Source: Streptomyces violaceorubidus
Lineage (GTDB): Bacteria > Actinomycetota > Actinomycetes > Streptomycetales > Streptomycetaceae
DNA length: 64,000 nt
Assembly: GCF_000717995.1 (NCBI RefSeq)
Contig: NZ_JODM01000032.1
Location: 1-64,000 of the forward strand
Direction: 5' to 3'
Position numbers and translations under genes: made by a program. Each line of letters starts with the position of its first letter. Within the stretch, counting starts at the first letter, position 1. The notes under the pieces were generated by a model. It was not told the DNA's origin. It worked only from the letters and a program-made list of their open reading frames with translations, and did not search any database. Shown here one piece after another: positions 55,833 through 63,940 of this stretch.

Positions 55833-56623
55833 CGGGCACTCGCCGAGGGCGACGGGGAGGACGGCGAGGAGGGCGGCGGGGAGGCGGACGGCGCGGCGGA
55901 CGGACGCTTCGTGTGCTGTCCGCCGTCGTCGGTGCGCAGCATCTCGTCGCTGGTCAGCAGCATGGCCCGCTGGTCCGCGTCCCAGGTCCACTGCAGGCGG
56001 TACTCGTACCCGGCGACCTCCGAGGGCGAGCGGACGATCACCGTCCGCCCGGCCAGCTCGACCGCGCTCACGGCGTCCTCGTAGGACATCACCCGCACGA
56101 GCCGGTCCTTGTCGACGGTGTACACGCGCACGGCGGTCAGTCTGTCCGGCAGCAGCCGGAAACCCAGCGTCATCTCGGGCCGCCCGTCACCGGTCAGGTC
56201 CCGGTAGTACGGCCGCAGCACCGGGCAGCCGCCCCGCTCGTCACCGGCGCCGTCCGTGCCGCAGTCCGCCATCCGCTCGGACGTCTCGTGGTACCGCGCC
56301 TTCGCGCCCGCGTAGTCCTCCGGGTGCTCGGCGATCTCGGCGCGCACCGCGGCCACCGGGTCCGCCCTGCGGATGTCGCCGCCGGGCACCGCGACGCCCT
56401 TCACCGGCGCGTGCTCCACCTCGCCGATGTCGTACGCCGGAGTGGACGCCGGGGTCAGGCCGGGCCACAGCCGGGCCGGATCGCGCGCGGCGGCCGTCGC
56501 CCCGGCGTCCTCGAGCCCGCCGGTGTCCCCGCAGGCCGCCAGCGCACCGGTCGCCGCGGTCGCCAGGAGCAGCGCGAGAGCGGCGGGGACACGGGCGGGG
56601 TGCCCGCGGCGGCTCGGGAGCAC
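55829..56623 (-). CDS. Lipoprotein coupled to histidine kinase
   Basis: The protein of about 264 residues starts with a lipoprotein signal peptide (LPSRRGHPARVPAALALL, lipobox LAACG, Cys31). The mature domain contains YYRDLTGDGRPEMTLGFRLL and a Ser/Pro-rich C-terminus; I recognise no characterised family. GTG 56623 was chosen because AGGAG lies 5 nt upstream and the signal peptide then begins at the N-terminus. In-frame ATGs at 56704 and 56722 would add about 30 residues. The 4-nt overlap with the kinase start points to a joint function at the outer face of the membrane. Confidence 0.78.
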   Translation of the reverse strand: MLPSRRGHPARVPAALALLLATAATGALAACGDTGGLEDAGATAAARDPARLWPGLTPASTPAYDIGEVEHAPVKGVAVPGGDIRRADPVAAVRAEIAEHPEDYAGAKARYHETSERMADCGTDGAGDERGGCPVLRPYYRDLTGDGRPEMTLGFRLLPDRLTAVRVYTVDKDRLVRVMSYEDAVSAVELAGRTVIVRSPSEVAGYEYRLQWTWDADQRAMLLTSDEMLRTDDGGQHTKRPSAAPSASPPPSSPSSPSPSASAR

Positions 56624-56747
56624 TGCACTCCTGGGGGTTCGGTGATCGGCGTCGGCGGTCCGCACGGCCACGGGCGGCACCACGGACCGCGGCACCGTAC
56701 GCATCGCCGCACGGAAGGCCATTCTGCGTGCGCACGGGCCCGCCGGG

Positions 56748-57254
56748 CTACTCGGCCAGGTCCTCCAGCAGCCGCACGGTGGCCAGACCGGCCCGGAGGT
56801 AGGCCACGAACAGGTCGTTGTGCAGCGCCCACGGCGAGCGCCGGGCCCGGATCAGCCGGATCGCCTCCTCGGCGCCGCTGCCCCGGCGCATCAGCGTGTG
56901 CGCGACGACGAGCCCGGAGCGGTTGTACCCGTGGTAGCAGCGGACGAGGACCTTCCGGCCCTCGTCGAGCGCCTCGCCCGCGGCCTGGGCCAGCCGGATC
57001 ACCCCGGCGAGCTGCGTGCCGTCCAGGGGCCCGTCCGGGATCGGCCAGACATGGTGCTCGACCCCCTCGTCCGGCCCGTGCCCGGGCAGCCGCAGCAGCG
57101 TCTGGACGAGGTCGAACTCGTCGCGCACCACGGCGAACTCCAGCCGCCCGGCCGTCCGCCGGAACTCGTGCCCGCCCATCCACAGTCCCGGCACGATCTC
57201 GTCCCACGGCCGGTCCGGCGCCGGCACGTCGGGGCCTGCCCCAGGGGTCCGCAC
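56748..57254 (-). CDS. Dual-specificity-type protein tyrosine phosphatase
   Basis: The 168-residue protein carries the CX5R phosphatase loop in VRCYHGYNRSGLVVAHTL, with the acid/base region WPIPDGPLDG upstream. This is the layout of small dual-specificity phosphatases, which use a phospho-cysteine intermediate. Family members in Streptomyces are little studied. GTG 57254 has GGGGAGG 5 nt upstream and is preferred over the ATG at 57305. It is divergent from the NERD protein gene. Confidence 0.87.
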   Translation of the reverse strand: MRTPGAGPDVPAPDRPWDEIVPGLWMGGHEFRRTAGRLEFAVVRDEFDLVQTLLRLPGHGPDEGVEHHVWPIPDGPLDGTQLAGVIRLAQAAGEALDEGRKVLVRCYHGYNRSGLVVAHTLMRRGSGAEEAIRLIRARRSPWALHNDLFVAYLRAGLATVRLLEDLAE

Positions 57255-57361
57255 AGACACCTCCCCAGTCCCGCCCAGGGTCTTCCCAACTCCTGGCGAA
57301 GGCAACCGGGTTCTTGCCCCGCGGCATCCCGCCTGGTCCCATGGAAGGGGGTGGTGATGGC

Positions 57362-58165
57362 ATGGACGGACTGCGCGTCGTGCCGACCCGGCGCCACGGC
57401 CGGGAACGGCTCTACGTCTGCCTCCCGGGCGGCGGGAACGTCGCCTGGTACGACCGTGGGGCGGCCCGCGTCAACCTGCTGAGCGACGACCGCAGGGACG
57501 AGGTCCTCCAGGCCCTGCGCCCCTTCGTCACCGGCCCCGTCACGGTCGGGCCGCCCCCCGTGCCGACCCCCGCCGAGCTGGCCCGGCTCACTCTCCACCC
57601 GGACGACGACCTCGCCCCCAACCGGCCCGGCGAGGCCCTCCTGGTCGCCCTGGAGCGCGAGCCCGCACCGGCGCATCGGCTGCGCCCCGACCCGCGCCGC
57701 CGGGCGCTGGCCGCCGAGCAGGCGACCGGGGCCGCCCTCGACCGTCTCGACGGCGCCGGCTGGCGCACCCTGCACTCCCTCCCGCTGCCCGGCGGCGACC
57801 GCCTCCACCACCTGCTGGTCGGACCCGGGGGCCTCTTCGTCCTCCACGTGCTGCCCGCGCGCAGACAGCGGGTGCGGGTCACCGACCCGCTGGTGGCGCT
57901 GGGCCGCCGCGCCCCCCACCCGCTGCTGCGCTGGGTCCGCGCGGACGCCGACCGGGCCTGCCACGCCCTGACCGCGGAGGTCCGTCCGGTCCTCGTCCTC
58001 GTCGAGCCGGCCCACGTGTCCGTCGCCGCCCCGCCCCGCTCGGTGCGCGTCCTCACCGACCGGGAGCTGCCGGAGCTGGCCCGCACCGGCGGGGTGCTGA
58101 AACCGGCGGACGTGGAGTCGCTGCACGCCATGGCCCGGGACCGGGCCACCTGGCAGCGCCTGTGA
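57362..58165 (+). CDS. NERD (nuclease-related) domain protein
   Basis: The 267-residue protein has a variable N-terminal part and a central NERD-like region (AAEQATGAALDRLDGAGWRT, LHHLLVGPGGLFVLHVLP). NERD domains resemble PD-(D/E)xK nucleases. Here the canonical catalytic Asp and Gln/Lys positions are not all evident, so activity is uncertain. ATG 57362 is chosen as the nearest start to GGAAGGGGG; an in-frame ATG at 57341 is possible. It ends 13 nt before the convergent LigD-polymerase gene. Confidence 0.72.
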   Translation: MDGLRVVPTRRHGRERLYVCLPGGGNVAWYDRGAARVNLLSDDRRDEVLQALRPFVTGPVTVGPPPVPTPAELARLTLHPDDDLAPNRPGEALLVALEREPAPAHRLRPDPRRRALAAEQATGAALDRLDGAGWRTLHSLPLPGGDRLHHLLVGPGGLFVLHVLPARRQRVRVTDPLVALGRRAPHPLLRWVRADADRACHALTAEVRPVLVLVEPAHVSVAAPPRSVRVLTDRELPELARTGGVLKPADVESLHAMARDRATWQRL

Positions 58166-58178
58166 GGGCGGCCCCGGC

Positions 58179-59060
58179 TCAGGGCAGCGCCGTCGCCCGG
58201 CGCCGCTCGAACAGCGGCGCCAGCAGGTCGCCGTGGTCCCGCAGCCGGGGCGCGACGTCCGGCGCCAGGAAGACGAACTGCTCCGCCCGCGAGCACCCGG
58301 CGACCTCGTCCCACGTCACCGGCGTGGAGACCGCGGGCACCTCGCGGGCGCGCACGGTGTACGGGGCCGCCGTGGTCTTGCGCGCGGCGTTCTGGCTCCA
58401 GTCCACGAACACCTTCCCCGGCCGCAGGCTGCGCGTCATCCGGTGCACCACCAGCTTCGGCAGCGCCCGCTCCGCCTCCACCGCGAGCGCCTTCGCGTAG
58501 TCCGACACCCGCTCCGAGGACGACCCCCGCACCCCCGCCAGCAGGTGCAGCCCCTTGGCCCCGGAGGTCTTGGCGTACGCCTCGATCCCGTCCGCCGCCA
58601 GCCGCTCCCGCAGCCACAGCGCGACCTCGCAGCACTGCACCACGGTCGCGGGCGGGCCGGGGTCCAGGTCGAACACCAGCCGGTCGGCCTCGCCGGGGTC
58701 GTCGGCGGTCCACTGGTGGGTGTGGAACTCGGTCACCAGGTTCGCGGCCCACATCAGGCTCGCCAGGTCCTGCACCAGCACCATCCGGGCCGGGCCCTGC
58801 GAGCGGGGCACCTGCGCCGTGGTGACCCAGTCGGGGGTACCCGGCGGCACGTTCTTGGTGAAGAACAGCTGACCGTCCGGGCCGTCCGGATAGCGCAGGA
58901 AGGAGACCGGGCGGTCGCGCAGGTGCGGCAGCAGCACCCCGGCGGTCGTCGCGTAGTAGTGCAGCAGCTCGCCCTTGGTGAAGCCGGCCGCGGGATACAG
59001 CACCTTGTCCAGGTTGCTGAGGGCCACCCGCCGCCCCTCCACTTCCGTCATCGGCGCCAT
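58179..59060 (-). CDS. LigD-type NHEJ polymerase domain protein
   Basis: The 293-residue protein is the archaeo-eukaryotic-primase-like polymerase domain of LigD alone, without phosphoesterase or ligase domains. Visible motifs are LVFDLDPGPPATVVQ (catalytic Asp-x-Asp), SGAKGLHLLAGV and VFVDWSQNA. It fills gaps with ribo- or deoxynucleotides at double-strand breaks bridged by Ku, encoded divergently. Streptomyces often splits LigD functions into separate proteins. Starts at 59060 and 59051 are both possible; neither has a ribosome site and the transcript may be leaderless. Confidence 0.93.
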   Translation of the reverse strand: MAPMTEVEGRRVALSNLDKVLYPAAGFTKGELLHYYATTAGVLLPHLRDRPVSFLRYPDGPDGQLFFTKNVPPGTPDWVTTAQVPRSQGPARMVLVQDLASLMWAANLVTEFHTHQWTADDPGEADRLVFDLDPGPPATVVQCCEVALWLRERLAADGIEAYAKTSGAKGLHLLAGVRGSSSERVSDYAKALAVEAERALPKLVVHRMTRSLRPGKVFVDWSQNAARKTTAAPYTVRAREVPAVSTPVTWDEVAGCSRAEQFVFLAPDVAPRLRDHGDLLAPLFERRRATALP

Positions 59061-59063
59061 ATC

Positions 59064-59076
59064 ATGAGAATCTCAT
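59064..59076. promoter_or_regulatory. ATGAGA-A-TCTCAT palindrome between ligD-polymerase and ku
   Basis: A perfect 6-bp-arm inverted repeat around a single A lies in the 56-nt divergent gap, 4 nt upstream of the polymerase ATG and 41 nt from the ku start. It is centred in the AT-richest part of the region and could be an operator controlling both NHEJ genes. Confidence 0.5.
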
Positions 59077-59116
59077 AGAACATGGACAAAACACCTGAAA
59101 GCGCCCGAGAGGAACG

Positions 59117-60214
59117 GTGCTGCACGTGCGATCCATCTGGAACGGCGCCATCTCCTTCGGCCTGGTCAGCATCCCGATCAAGCTGGTGAACGCGACCGAG
59201 AGCCACGCGGTCTCCTTCCGCCAGATCCACACGGAGGACGGCGGCCGGATCCGCTACCGCAAGGTGTGCGAACTGGAGGACCGCGAGGTCACCCAGGCCG
59301 AGATCGGCAAGGCCTACGAGGACGCCGACGGCTCGATGATCCCGATCACCGACGAGGACCTGTCCCAGCTGCCGATCCCGACGGCCCGCACGATCGAGAT
59401 CGTGGCCTTCGTGCCCGAGGACCGCATCGATCCGCTCCAGATGGGCTCGGCCTACTACCTCGCGGCGAGCGGCGCCCCGGCCGCCAAGCCGTACACGCTG
59501 CTGCGCGAGGCACTCAAGCGCAGCAACCGGGTCGCCATCGCCAAGTTCGCGCTGCGCGGCCGGGAGCGCCTCGGCATGCTCCGGGTCGTCGGCGACGCCA
59601 TCGCCATGCACGGCCTGCTGTGGCCGGACGAGGTGCGCGCACCCGAGGGCGTCGCCCCGGAGGCCGGCGTCACCGTGCGCGACCAGGAACTGGACCTCGC
59701 GGACGCCCTCATGGACACCCTCGGCGAGATCGACCTGGACGACCTGCACGACGAGTACCGGGAGGCCGTCGAGGAGGTGGTCGCCGCCAAGGCCGCCGGC
59801 GAGCGGCCCCCGGAGGTCCGCGAGGAGGCGGCCCCGGGGAAGGTGCTCGACCTGATGGCCGCCCTGGAGAGCAGTGTGCGGGCGGCACGGGAGTCCCGGG
59901 ACGGCGAGGAGACCGGGGCGCCCGAGAAGGCGCAGGTCAGGTCGCTGCCGCAGCGCGGGACCTCCTCCCGGCGGGCCCCCAAGGAGACCGGCGGCAAGAA
60001 GTCGACGTCGGCGGCGAAGAAGACGGCGGCCAAGAAGGCGGAGCCGAAGAAGTCGACGGCGGGGTCCGCGGGGGCCGCGAAGAAGACGGCGGCCAAGTCC
60101 ACCGCCAAGAAAGCCGCGGCGAAGAGCACCACCCGGAGCGGCGACAGGGCCACGGCCCGCGGCACCGCGAAGAGCACCGCCAAGAAGACGGCCTCCCGCA
60201 GGCGCAGCGCCTGA
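59117..60214 (+). CDS. ku: Ku DNA end-binding protein
   Basis: The 365-residue protein has the bacterial Ku core (SIWNGAISFGLVSIPIKLVN, CELEDREV, LPIPTARTIEIVAFV, YTLLREALKRSNRVAIAKF), a homodimeric ring that threads onto DNA ends and recruits the LigD activities. A Lys/Ala/Ser-rich tail of about 90 residues (repeated AAKKTAAK units) is histone-H1-like and probably adds nonspecific DNA binding. It is divergent from the polymerase gene. GTG 59117 follows GAGGA closely; GTG 59126 would start nearer the conserved motif. Confidence 0.95.
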   Translation: MLHVRSIWNGAISFGLVSIPIKLVNATESHAVSFRQIHTEDGGRIRYRKVCELEDREVTQAEIGKAYEDADGSMIPITDEDLSQLPIPTARTIEIVAFVPEDRIDPLQMGSAYYLAASGAPAAKPYTLLREALKRSNRVAIAKFALRGRERLGMLRVVGDAIAMHGLLWPDEVRAPEGVAPEAGVTVRDQELDLADALMDTLGEIDLDDLHDEYREAVEEVVAAKAAGERPPEVREEAAPGKVLDLMAALESSVRAARESRDGEETGAPEKAQVRSLPQRGTSSRRAPKETGGKKSTSAAKKTAAKKAEPKKSTAGSAGAAKKTAAKSTAKKAAAKSTTRSGDRATARGTAKSTAKKTASRRRSA

Positions 60215-60242
60215 CGGGCGCGCCCCGCGGGCGCACCCGGGA

Positions 60243-60800
60243 TCAGTTGATCGTCCAGGGGGACGTGGACGCCCGGGGTATCGCGGACGGCACGGGTTCG
60301 AAGACGGCGGGGCTCGCCGCGCCGGACTCGGTCGGCGCGAGGGAGGCCGGCGCGGGCGAGGCCGGTGTGGGCAGGGCGGGGCTCTCCTCCAGGCGCTGCC
60401 CGATGGTCTCGGCCGGTCCGCCGCCCGGGGTGGCCGGACCGGTGGACAGCTGCGACCACGCGGTCAGGGCGAGGGCGAGGGCGGCGGCCGTGCCGGCCAG
60501 CCGGCCGACCCGCCGCAGCCGCGCCCGGCCGTCCAGCTCGCGCCAGGCCGGTCCGGCCCAGGTCTCCTCCCGGCGCCACGCCTCGCCGACCGTGCCGCGC
60601 GCGCGGTCGGGACGGTCGGCGGGCGGCTCCTGGGGCCCGCGTCCGGGGACCCGGTCCCGTGCCGAGGGCTCCCTGGGCGCGGAGGCGCGGATGGCGCGCT
60701 CGTCGTCCTCCAGGAACAGCCGCCAGACGTACTCGGGGACGGCCGGCGTGCCGTCCGGCTCCCCCGGGGTGTCGCCGCTGCCCGGCCCGGAAGCGGTCAT
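60243..60800 (-). CDS. Hypothetical single-pass membrane protein
   Basis: The 185-residue protein has a cytoplasmic segment with VPEYVWRLFLEDDERAIRAS, one membrane helix (RLAGTAAALALALTAWSQLS, about residues 106-125) and an Ala/Pro/Ser-rich outer tail. The layout is that of small anti-sigma-like or envelope proteins, but no zinc motif or sigma gene is present, so no function is assigned. ATG 60800 is preferred over an upstream in-frame ATG at 60869. It runs convergent with ku. Confidence 0.65.
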   Translation of the reverse strand: MTASGPGSGDTPGEPDGTPAVPEYVWRLFLEDDERAIRASAPREPSARDRVPGRGPQEPPADRPDRARGTVGEAWRREETWAGPAWRELDGRARLRRVGRLAGTAAALALALTAWSQLSTGPATPGGGPAETIGQRLEESPALPTPASPAPASLAPTESGAASPAVFEPVPSAIPRASTSPWTIN

Positions 60801-61001
60801 GGTCCCGCTCTTCTCGTCGTCGGCCCCGGACGGACGCGGGCGGGGACAAGGGGTCGGCCCGCCCACCACCGGGTCCGGCGCCGGATGGTCATGGCCCGGC
60901 GGACTCCGTCGGCCGCCACCCCGTAAGAACGTGCGCGACCGGCGGCCCGTTCCCCCGGCCGCCGGTCGTGACGCGGTCGTGATCGCGCCCGCGCCGCGGC
61001 G

Positions 61002-61748
61002 TCAGGGGCCCGCCGGGGACTCGGTGGGCGTCGGGGAGGCGGTGTTCACGTTCAGGTCGGGGCGCGGCTTGAGCACCAGCACCCGCTCGCCGGGCTGCGG
61101 CGGGGGCGGGGTGACCTTCTCCCTCGGCAGCTTCGCCGGGCCGGTCTGCTGGAAGGTGACCCGGTCGTACTCGACCAGCCCGGTCTTCTCCAGCACCGTG
61201 ATGTGGTCCAGGACGGTGTCGTTGGCCAGGTCCGCCAGCTGCCGCACGAGGGTGTTCTTGGTGGAGGCCCGGATCCTGGCGATGGCCGGGAAGATCTGAC
61301 CGTGGGTCACCCGCATGATGTTGACCGCAGACGAGTCGAACTCCGCACCGGTCTCTGCGTCCACGGTGGCCACGAAGCCCTCCTGCTGCGGGGAGGCCCG
61401 GTTGGGCAGCGTGATGCCCAGCTCGGGCGAGATCTCCCGGCACAGCGCGTCCAGACCGGCGTGCCCGACGACCAGGTGCTCGCCGGCCGTCCTCATCGCC
61501 TTCGTCGTCCCGCGCTTCATCACCATCTCGCCCAGCGGGTACTCCCAGAGCCCGGCGGCCCGGACCTTGACCACGAAGTCGCGGTCGGCCTCGGTGAGCG
61601 GGCCGAACCGCGTACTGGCCACCACCCGGTCCTGGTTGCCGTCGGCCTTGTCCAGACCGAGCACGGCCGGGAAGGCCAGCGCGGTGAGGGTCAGGGTCAT
61701 CGCACCGAACAGGACGACGACTCCGATCCTGCTGCGGGACAGGCGCAT
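61002..61748 (-). CDS. Exported DUF4142 protein
   Basis: The 248-residue protein has a signal or anchor sequence (RIGVVVLFGAMTLTLTALAF) and a DUF4142 domain, a predicted four-helix ferritin-like bundle (LTEADRDFVVKVRAAGLWEY, GHAGLDALCREIS, MRVTHGQIFPAIARIRAS, VLDHITVLEKTGLV). A Pro/Thr-rich tail follows. DUF4142 proteins are secreted or membrane-anchored; their function is unknown. ATG 61748 has GGAGG 5 nt upstream. Confidence 0.85.
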   Translation of the reverse strand: MRLSRSRIGVVVLFGAMTLTLTALAFPAVLGLDKADGNQDRVVASTRFGPLTEADRDFVVKVRAAGLWEYPLGEMVMKRGTTKAMRTAGEHLVVGHAGLDALCREISPELGITLPNRASPQQEGFVATVDAETGAEFDSSAVNIMRVTHGQIFPAIARIRASTKNTLVRQLADLANDTVLDHITVLEKTGLVEYDRVTFQQTGPAKLPREKVTPPPPQPGERVLVLKPRPDLNVNTASPTPTESPAGP

Positions 61749-61899
61749 GGTGCCTCCAGGGGCGACGCGGGGTGCGGGCACGCGTGCTCGCGCGCGTGCC
61801 CGTACGGGTACGCCAGGAGGTACGGGAACGGCGGGCGGATCCCTCACCGCGCGGGCACCGAACTCGTCCGGCGGGCGGGGGACCCGCTCCCGCGCCGGT

Positions 61900-62334
61900 T
61901 CAGCCGATGTCGGCGCCGTACACGCGCTCGACCGCGATGGTGAGCAGCACCCGGCGGTCGGAGACCATCGTCGAGCGGTACTCGTCCCAGTCCGGATGCT
62001 CCCCGGCCGCGGCGCGGTAGTACTCCACCAGCGCCTCGACCTCCGGCCCGTGCGGGTCGCTTCCCGGCCCGGTGAGGGTGGCGACGCCCTCGGCGGTGGC
62101 CCAGGACCGGCCGTCCGGGGCGGTCACCTCCAGCGTGGCCCGCGGGTCGCGGCGCAGGTTCGCCGTCTTGGCGAGGCCCTCGCGGGTGGACACGCGGATG
62201 ACGCCCGCGTCCGGGTCGTAGGCGGGCATGACGGGGGAGAGCTGCGGGCGGCCGTCCGACTTGATCGTCGCCAGTACGCCGAGCCGGCTCTCGGCCAGCA
62301 GGGCGCGGGGGTCGAAGCCAGGAGTGGTGGTCAT
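61900..62334 (-). CDS. Pyridoxamine-5'-phosphate-oxidase-fold (PPOX) protein
   Basis: The 144-residue split-barrel protein matches small PPOX-class flavin/deazaflavin enzymes: LLAESRLGVLATIKSDGRPQ, LSPVMPAYD, RVSTREGLAKTANLRRDPRA and WATAEGVATLTG. Actinobacterial members bind F420 or FMN and reduce varied substrates; cofactor and substrate cannot be told here. ATG 62334 has GAGG 8 nt upstream. Confidence 0.85.
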   Translation of the reverse strand: MTTTPGFDPRALLAESRLGVLATIKSDGRPQLSPVMPAYDPDAGVIRVSTREGLAKTANLRRDPRATLEVTAPDGRSWATAEGVATLTGPGSDPHGPEVEALVEYYRAAAGEHPDWDEYRSTMVSDRRVLLTIAVERVYGADIG

Positions 62335-62420
62335 GGTCCGATCCTCACCCTCCGCCCCGCCTCCTGTCCCGCGAACCGTCCGCCGAACGCGCCGCGCGGG
62401 GCCGGGCCGGGCGCTCTCGA

Positions 62421-63326
62421 TCAGGGGACCGCGGGGCCGCCCAGGTAGTCGCCCGACTCGTCGTAGGGCCAGGCGTTGGCCACGCACCCCTTGAGGCCCT
62501 TGATCTGCTGCATCATCGCCGGAGCGGGCCGGCCCGCTCCCGGGCAGGTCTCGTGGCCGTGGCCGATGCGGTGGCCGACCTCGTGGTTGACGATCAGAGC
62601 CCGGTACTCGTGGATCGGGCCGTCGAACTCCGGCGAGCCCAGCACCCAGCGCTTGAGGTTCACCACGACGTCCGTGCCGACGCTGCAGTTGACCTCGCCC
62701 CGGGTGAGCAGCCCCGCGGCGCCGCAGATCTCGTCGACGGTGCCCGGCGTGGCGATCTTCACCACGAAGTCGTACGAACCGCTGCTGACCAGCCGGAAGG
62801 AGTCGGTCCCGTCCCGGGTCCAGCCGCGGTGGTCGGCGAGCACCTCGGAGATCTCGTCGGCGGCGGCGCTCGGCCGGACGTCGATGCCGTCCTCGACGAG
62901 GACCTTGTAGCGGCGCACATGGCTGCCGGTGCCCACGGTCGTGCCGTCGGCCCGCGCGGTGACGAAGGTGCCGGGCCCGGTCGCCGGAATGGCGATGGTG
63001 CTGGGGGAGGGCGGGGCCGAGGGCGACGGGGAGGCCTTCGGGGACGCCGACGCCGAAGGGGAGCCGGAGGGCGAGGGGGAGGGCCCGCGGGTGGAGGCGT
63101 CCAGGGCGTCCGTGACGTCGGCCGCCTGGTCGTCGGTCACCGGTGGCCGGGTCTCCCGCCAGTACGCCACGGCGGCACCCGCGGTGAGCAGGACGGCCCC
63201 GAGGGCGAGGCAGGCCATGAGCACGCGGGCGGGCCCCCGGCGTCTGCGTCTGCGGGAGCGGGAGGTGTCCCCGGCGCCGTCCGGCCCGGTTCTTCGGCCG
63301 GCCCGGCGGGCGGTGGTTCGGCCCAC
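62421..63326 (-). CDS. DUF3152 membrane-anchored metalloprotease-like protein
   Basis: The 301-residue protein has a basic N-terminus (RSRRRRRRGPARVL), a membrane helix (MACLALGAVLLTAGAAVAYW), a Ser/Pro repeat linker and a C-terminal DUF3152 domain. The domain contains VNHEVGHRIGHGHETCPG, an HExxHxxGxxH zinc signature, so it is likely an extracytoplasmic metalloprotease, though none is characterised to my knowledge. GTG 63326 has AGAGGA 9 nt upstream; an earlier in-frame start at 63401 lacks one. Confidence 0.85.
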   Translation of the reverse strand: MGRTTARRAGRRTGPDGAGDTSRSRRRRRRGPARVLMACLALGAVLLTAGAAVAYWRETRPPVTDDQAADVTDALDASTRGPSPSPSGSPSASASPKASPSPSAPPSPSTIAIPATGPGTFVTARADGTTVGTGSHVRRYKVLVEDGIDVRPSAAADEISEVLADHRGWTRDGTDSFRLVSSGSYDFVVKIATPGTVDEICGAAGLLTRGEVNCSVGTDVVVNLKRWVLGSPEFDGPIHEYRALIVNHEVGHRIGHGHETCPGAGRPAPAMMQQIKGLKGCVANAWPYDESGDYLGGPAVP

Positions 63327-63514
63327 GGTGTGCGTCCTCTCTGCTGGTGGGTGGGGCGCGCACAGCGGACTCCGATGTGCTGTTGTACCCCCAAGATCCA
63401 AGCGGACGGACGTGCGAAAACATCACGGTTTCCGAAGTGTCCCTTCTCACGCGGACACCGGACGCGTGCGGGCAACCGTTCGACGCCCCGGAACGTCTTC
63501 GCCCAGAACGTGCC

Positions 63515-63552
63515 CGTCGGGGTCACCCGGCGGAGACCGGGTGACCCCGACG
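63515..63552 (-). terminator. Terminator of the whiE-like operon
   Basis: 16-bp perfect stem (63515-63530 with 63537-63552) and a 6-nt loop, 21 nt downstream of the cyclase stop on the minus strand. Confidence 0.85.
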
Positions 63553-63572
63553 TGTGCGGGGACGGGGCGCCG

Positions 63573-63908
63573 TCAGCCGGCGGGGGTCCGCTCCCAGCGG
63601 TAGAAGCAGCGCGCCATCGCGTCCTTCGGACCGCGCCAGGTCGCCGGGTCGTACGCCGAGACGTACGGCTCCAGCCGCTCGCTGACCTGGCGGAACTCCG
63701 GGTGCCCGGTCAGCCTGCCGATGGTGGGGGCCGGGTCCTCGTCGCTCTCGATGAGGTGCAGGTACACGCCGTCACCGAACTCGAAGAGGCTGCGCCGGTT
63801 GACGCCCACCAGGTGCGGCAGTTCGCCGCTGTCGGACTCCGCGAACACCTTCGCGATGTCCGGTGCCGCGCCGGGTGCCATCCGGGCGACGATCAGTGTG
63901 TGGTGCAT
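63573..63908 (-). CDS. TcmI-type polyketide cyclase (whiE ORFVII-like)
   Basis: The 111-residue protein is a small dimeric TcmI-family cyclase (MHHTLIVARMAPGAAPDIAK, DGVYLHLIESDEDP, EPYVSAYDPATWRGP). It folds aromatic polyketide chains in type II PKS pathways. As the last gene before a strong terminator and after an aromatase-like gene end, it corresponds to ORFVII of the whiE spore-pigment cluster. That cluster is transcribed late in sporulation in S. coelicolor. Confidence 0.9.
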   Translation of the reverse strand: MHHTLIVARMAPGAAPDIAKVFAESDSGELPHLVGVNRRSLFEFGDGVYLHLIESDEDPAPTIGRLTGHPEFRQVSERLEPYVSAYDPATWRGPKDAMARCFYRWERTPAG

Positions 63909-63940
63909 GGGGTGCTGCCCTTCGCCGAGGTCCGTGGGTG

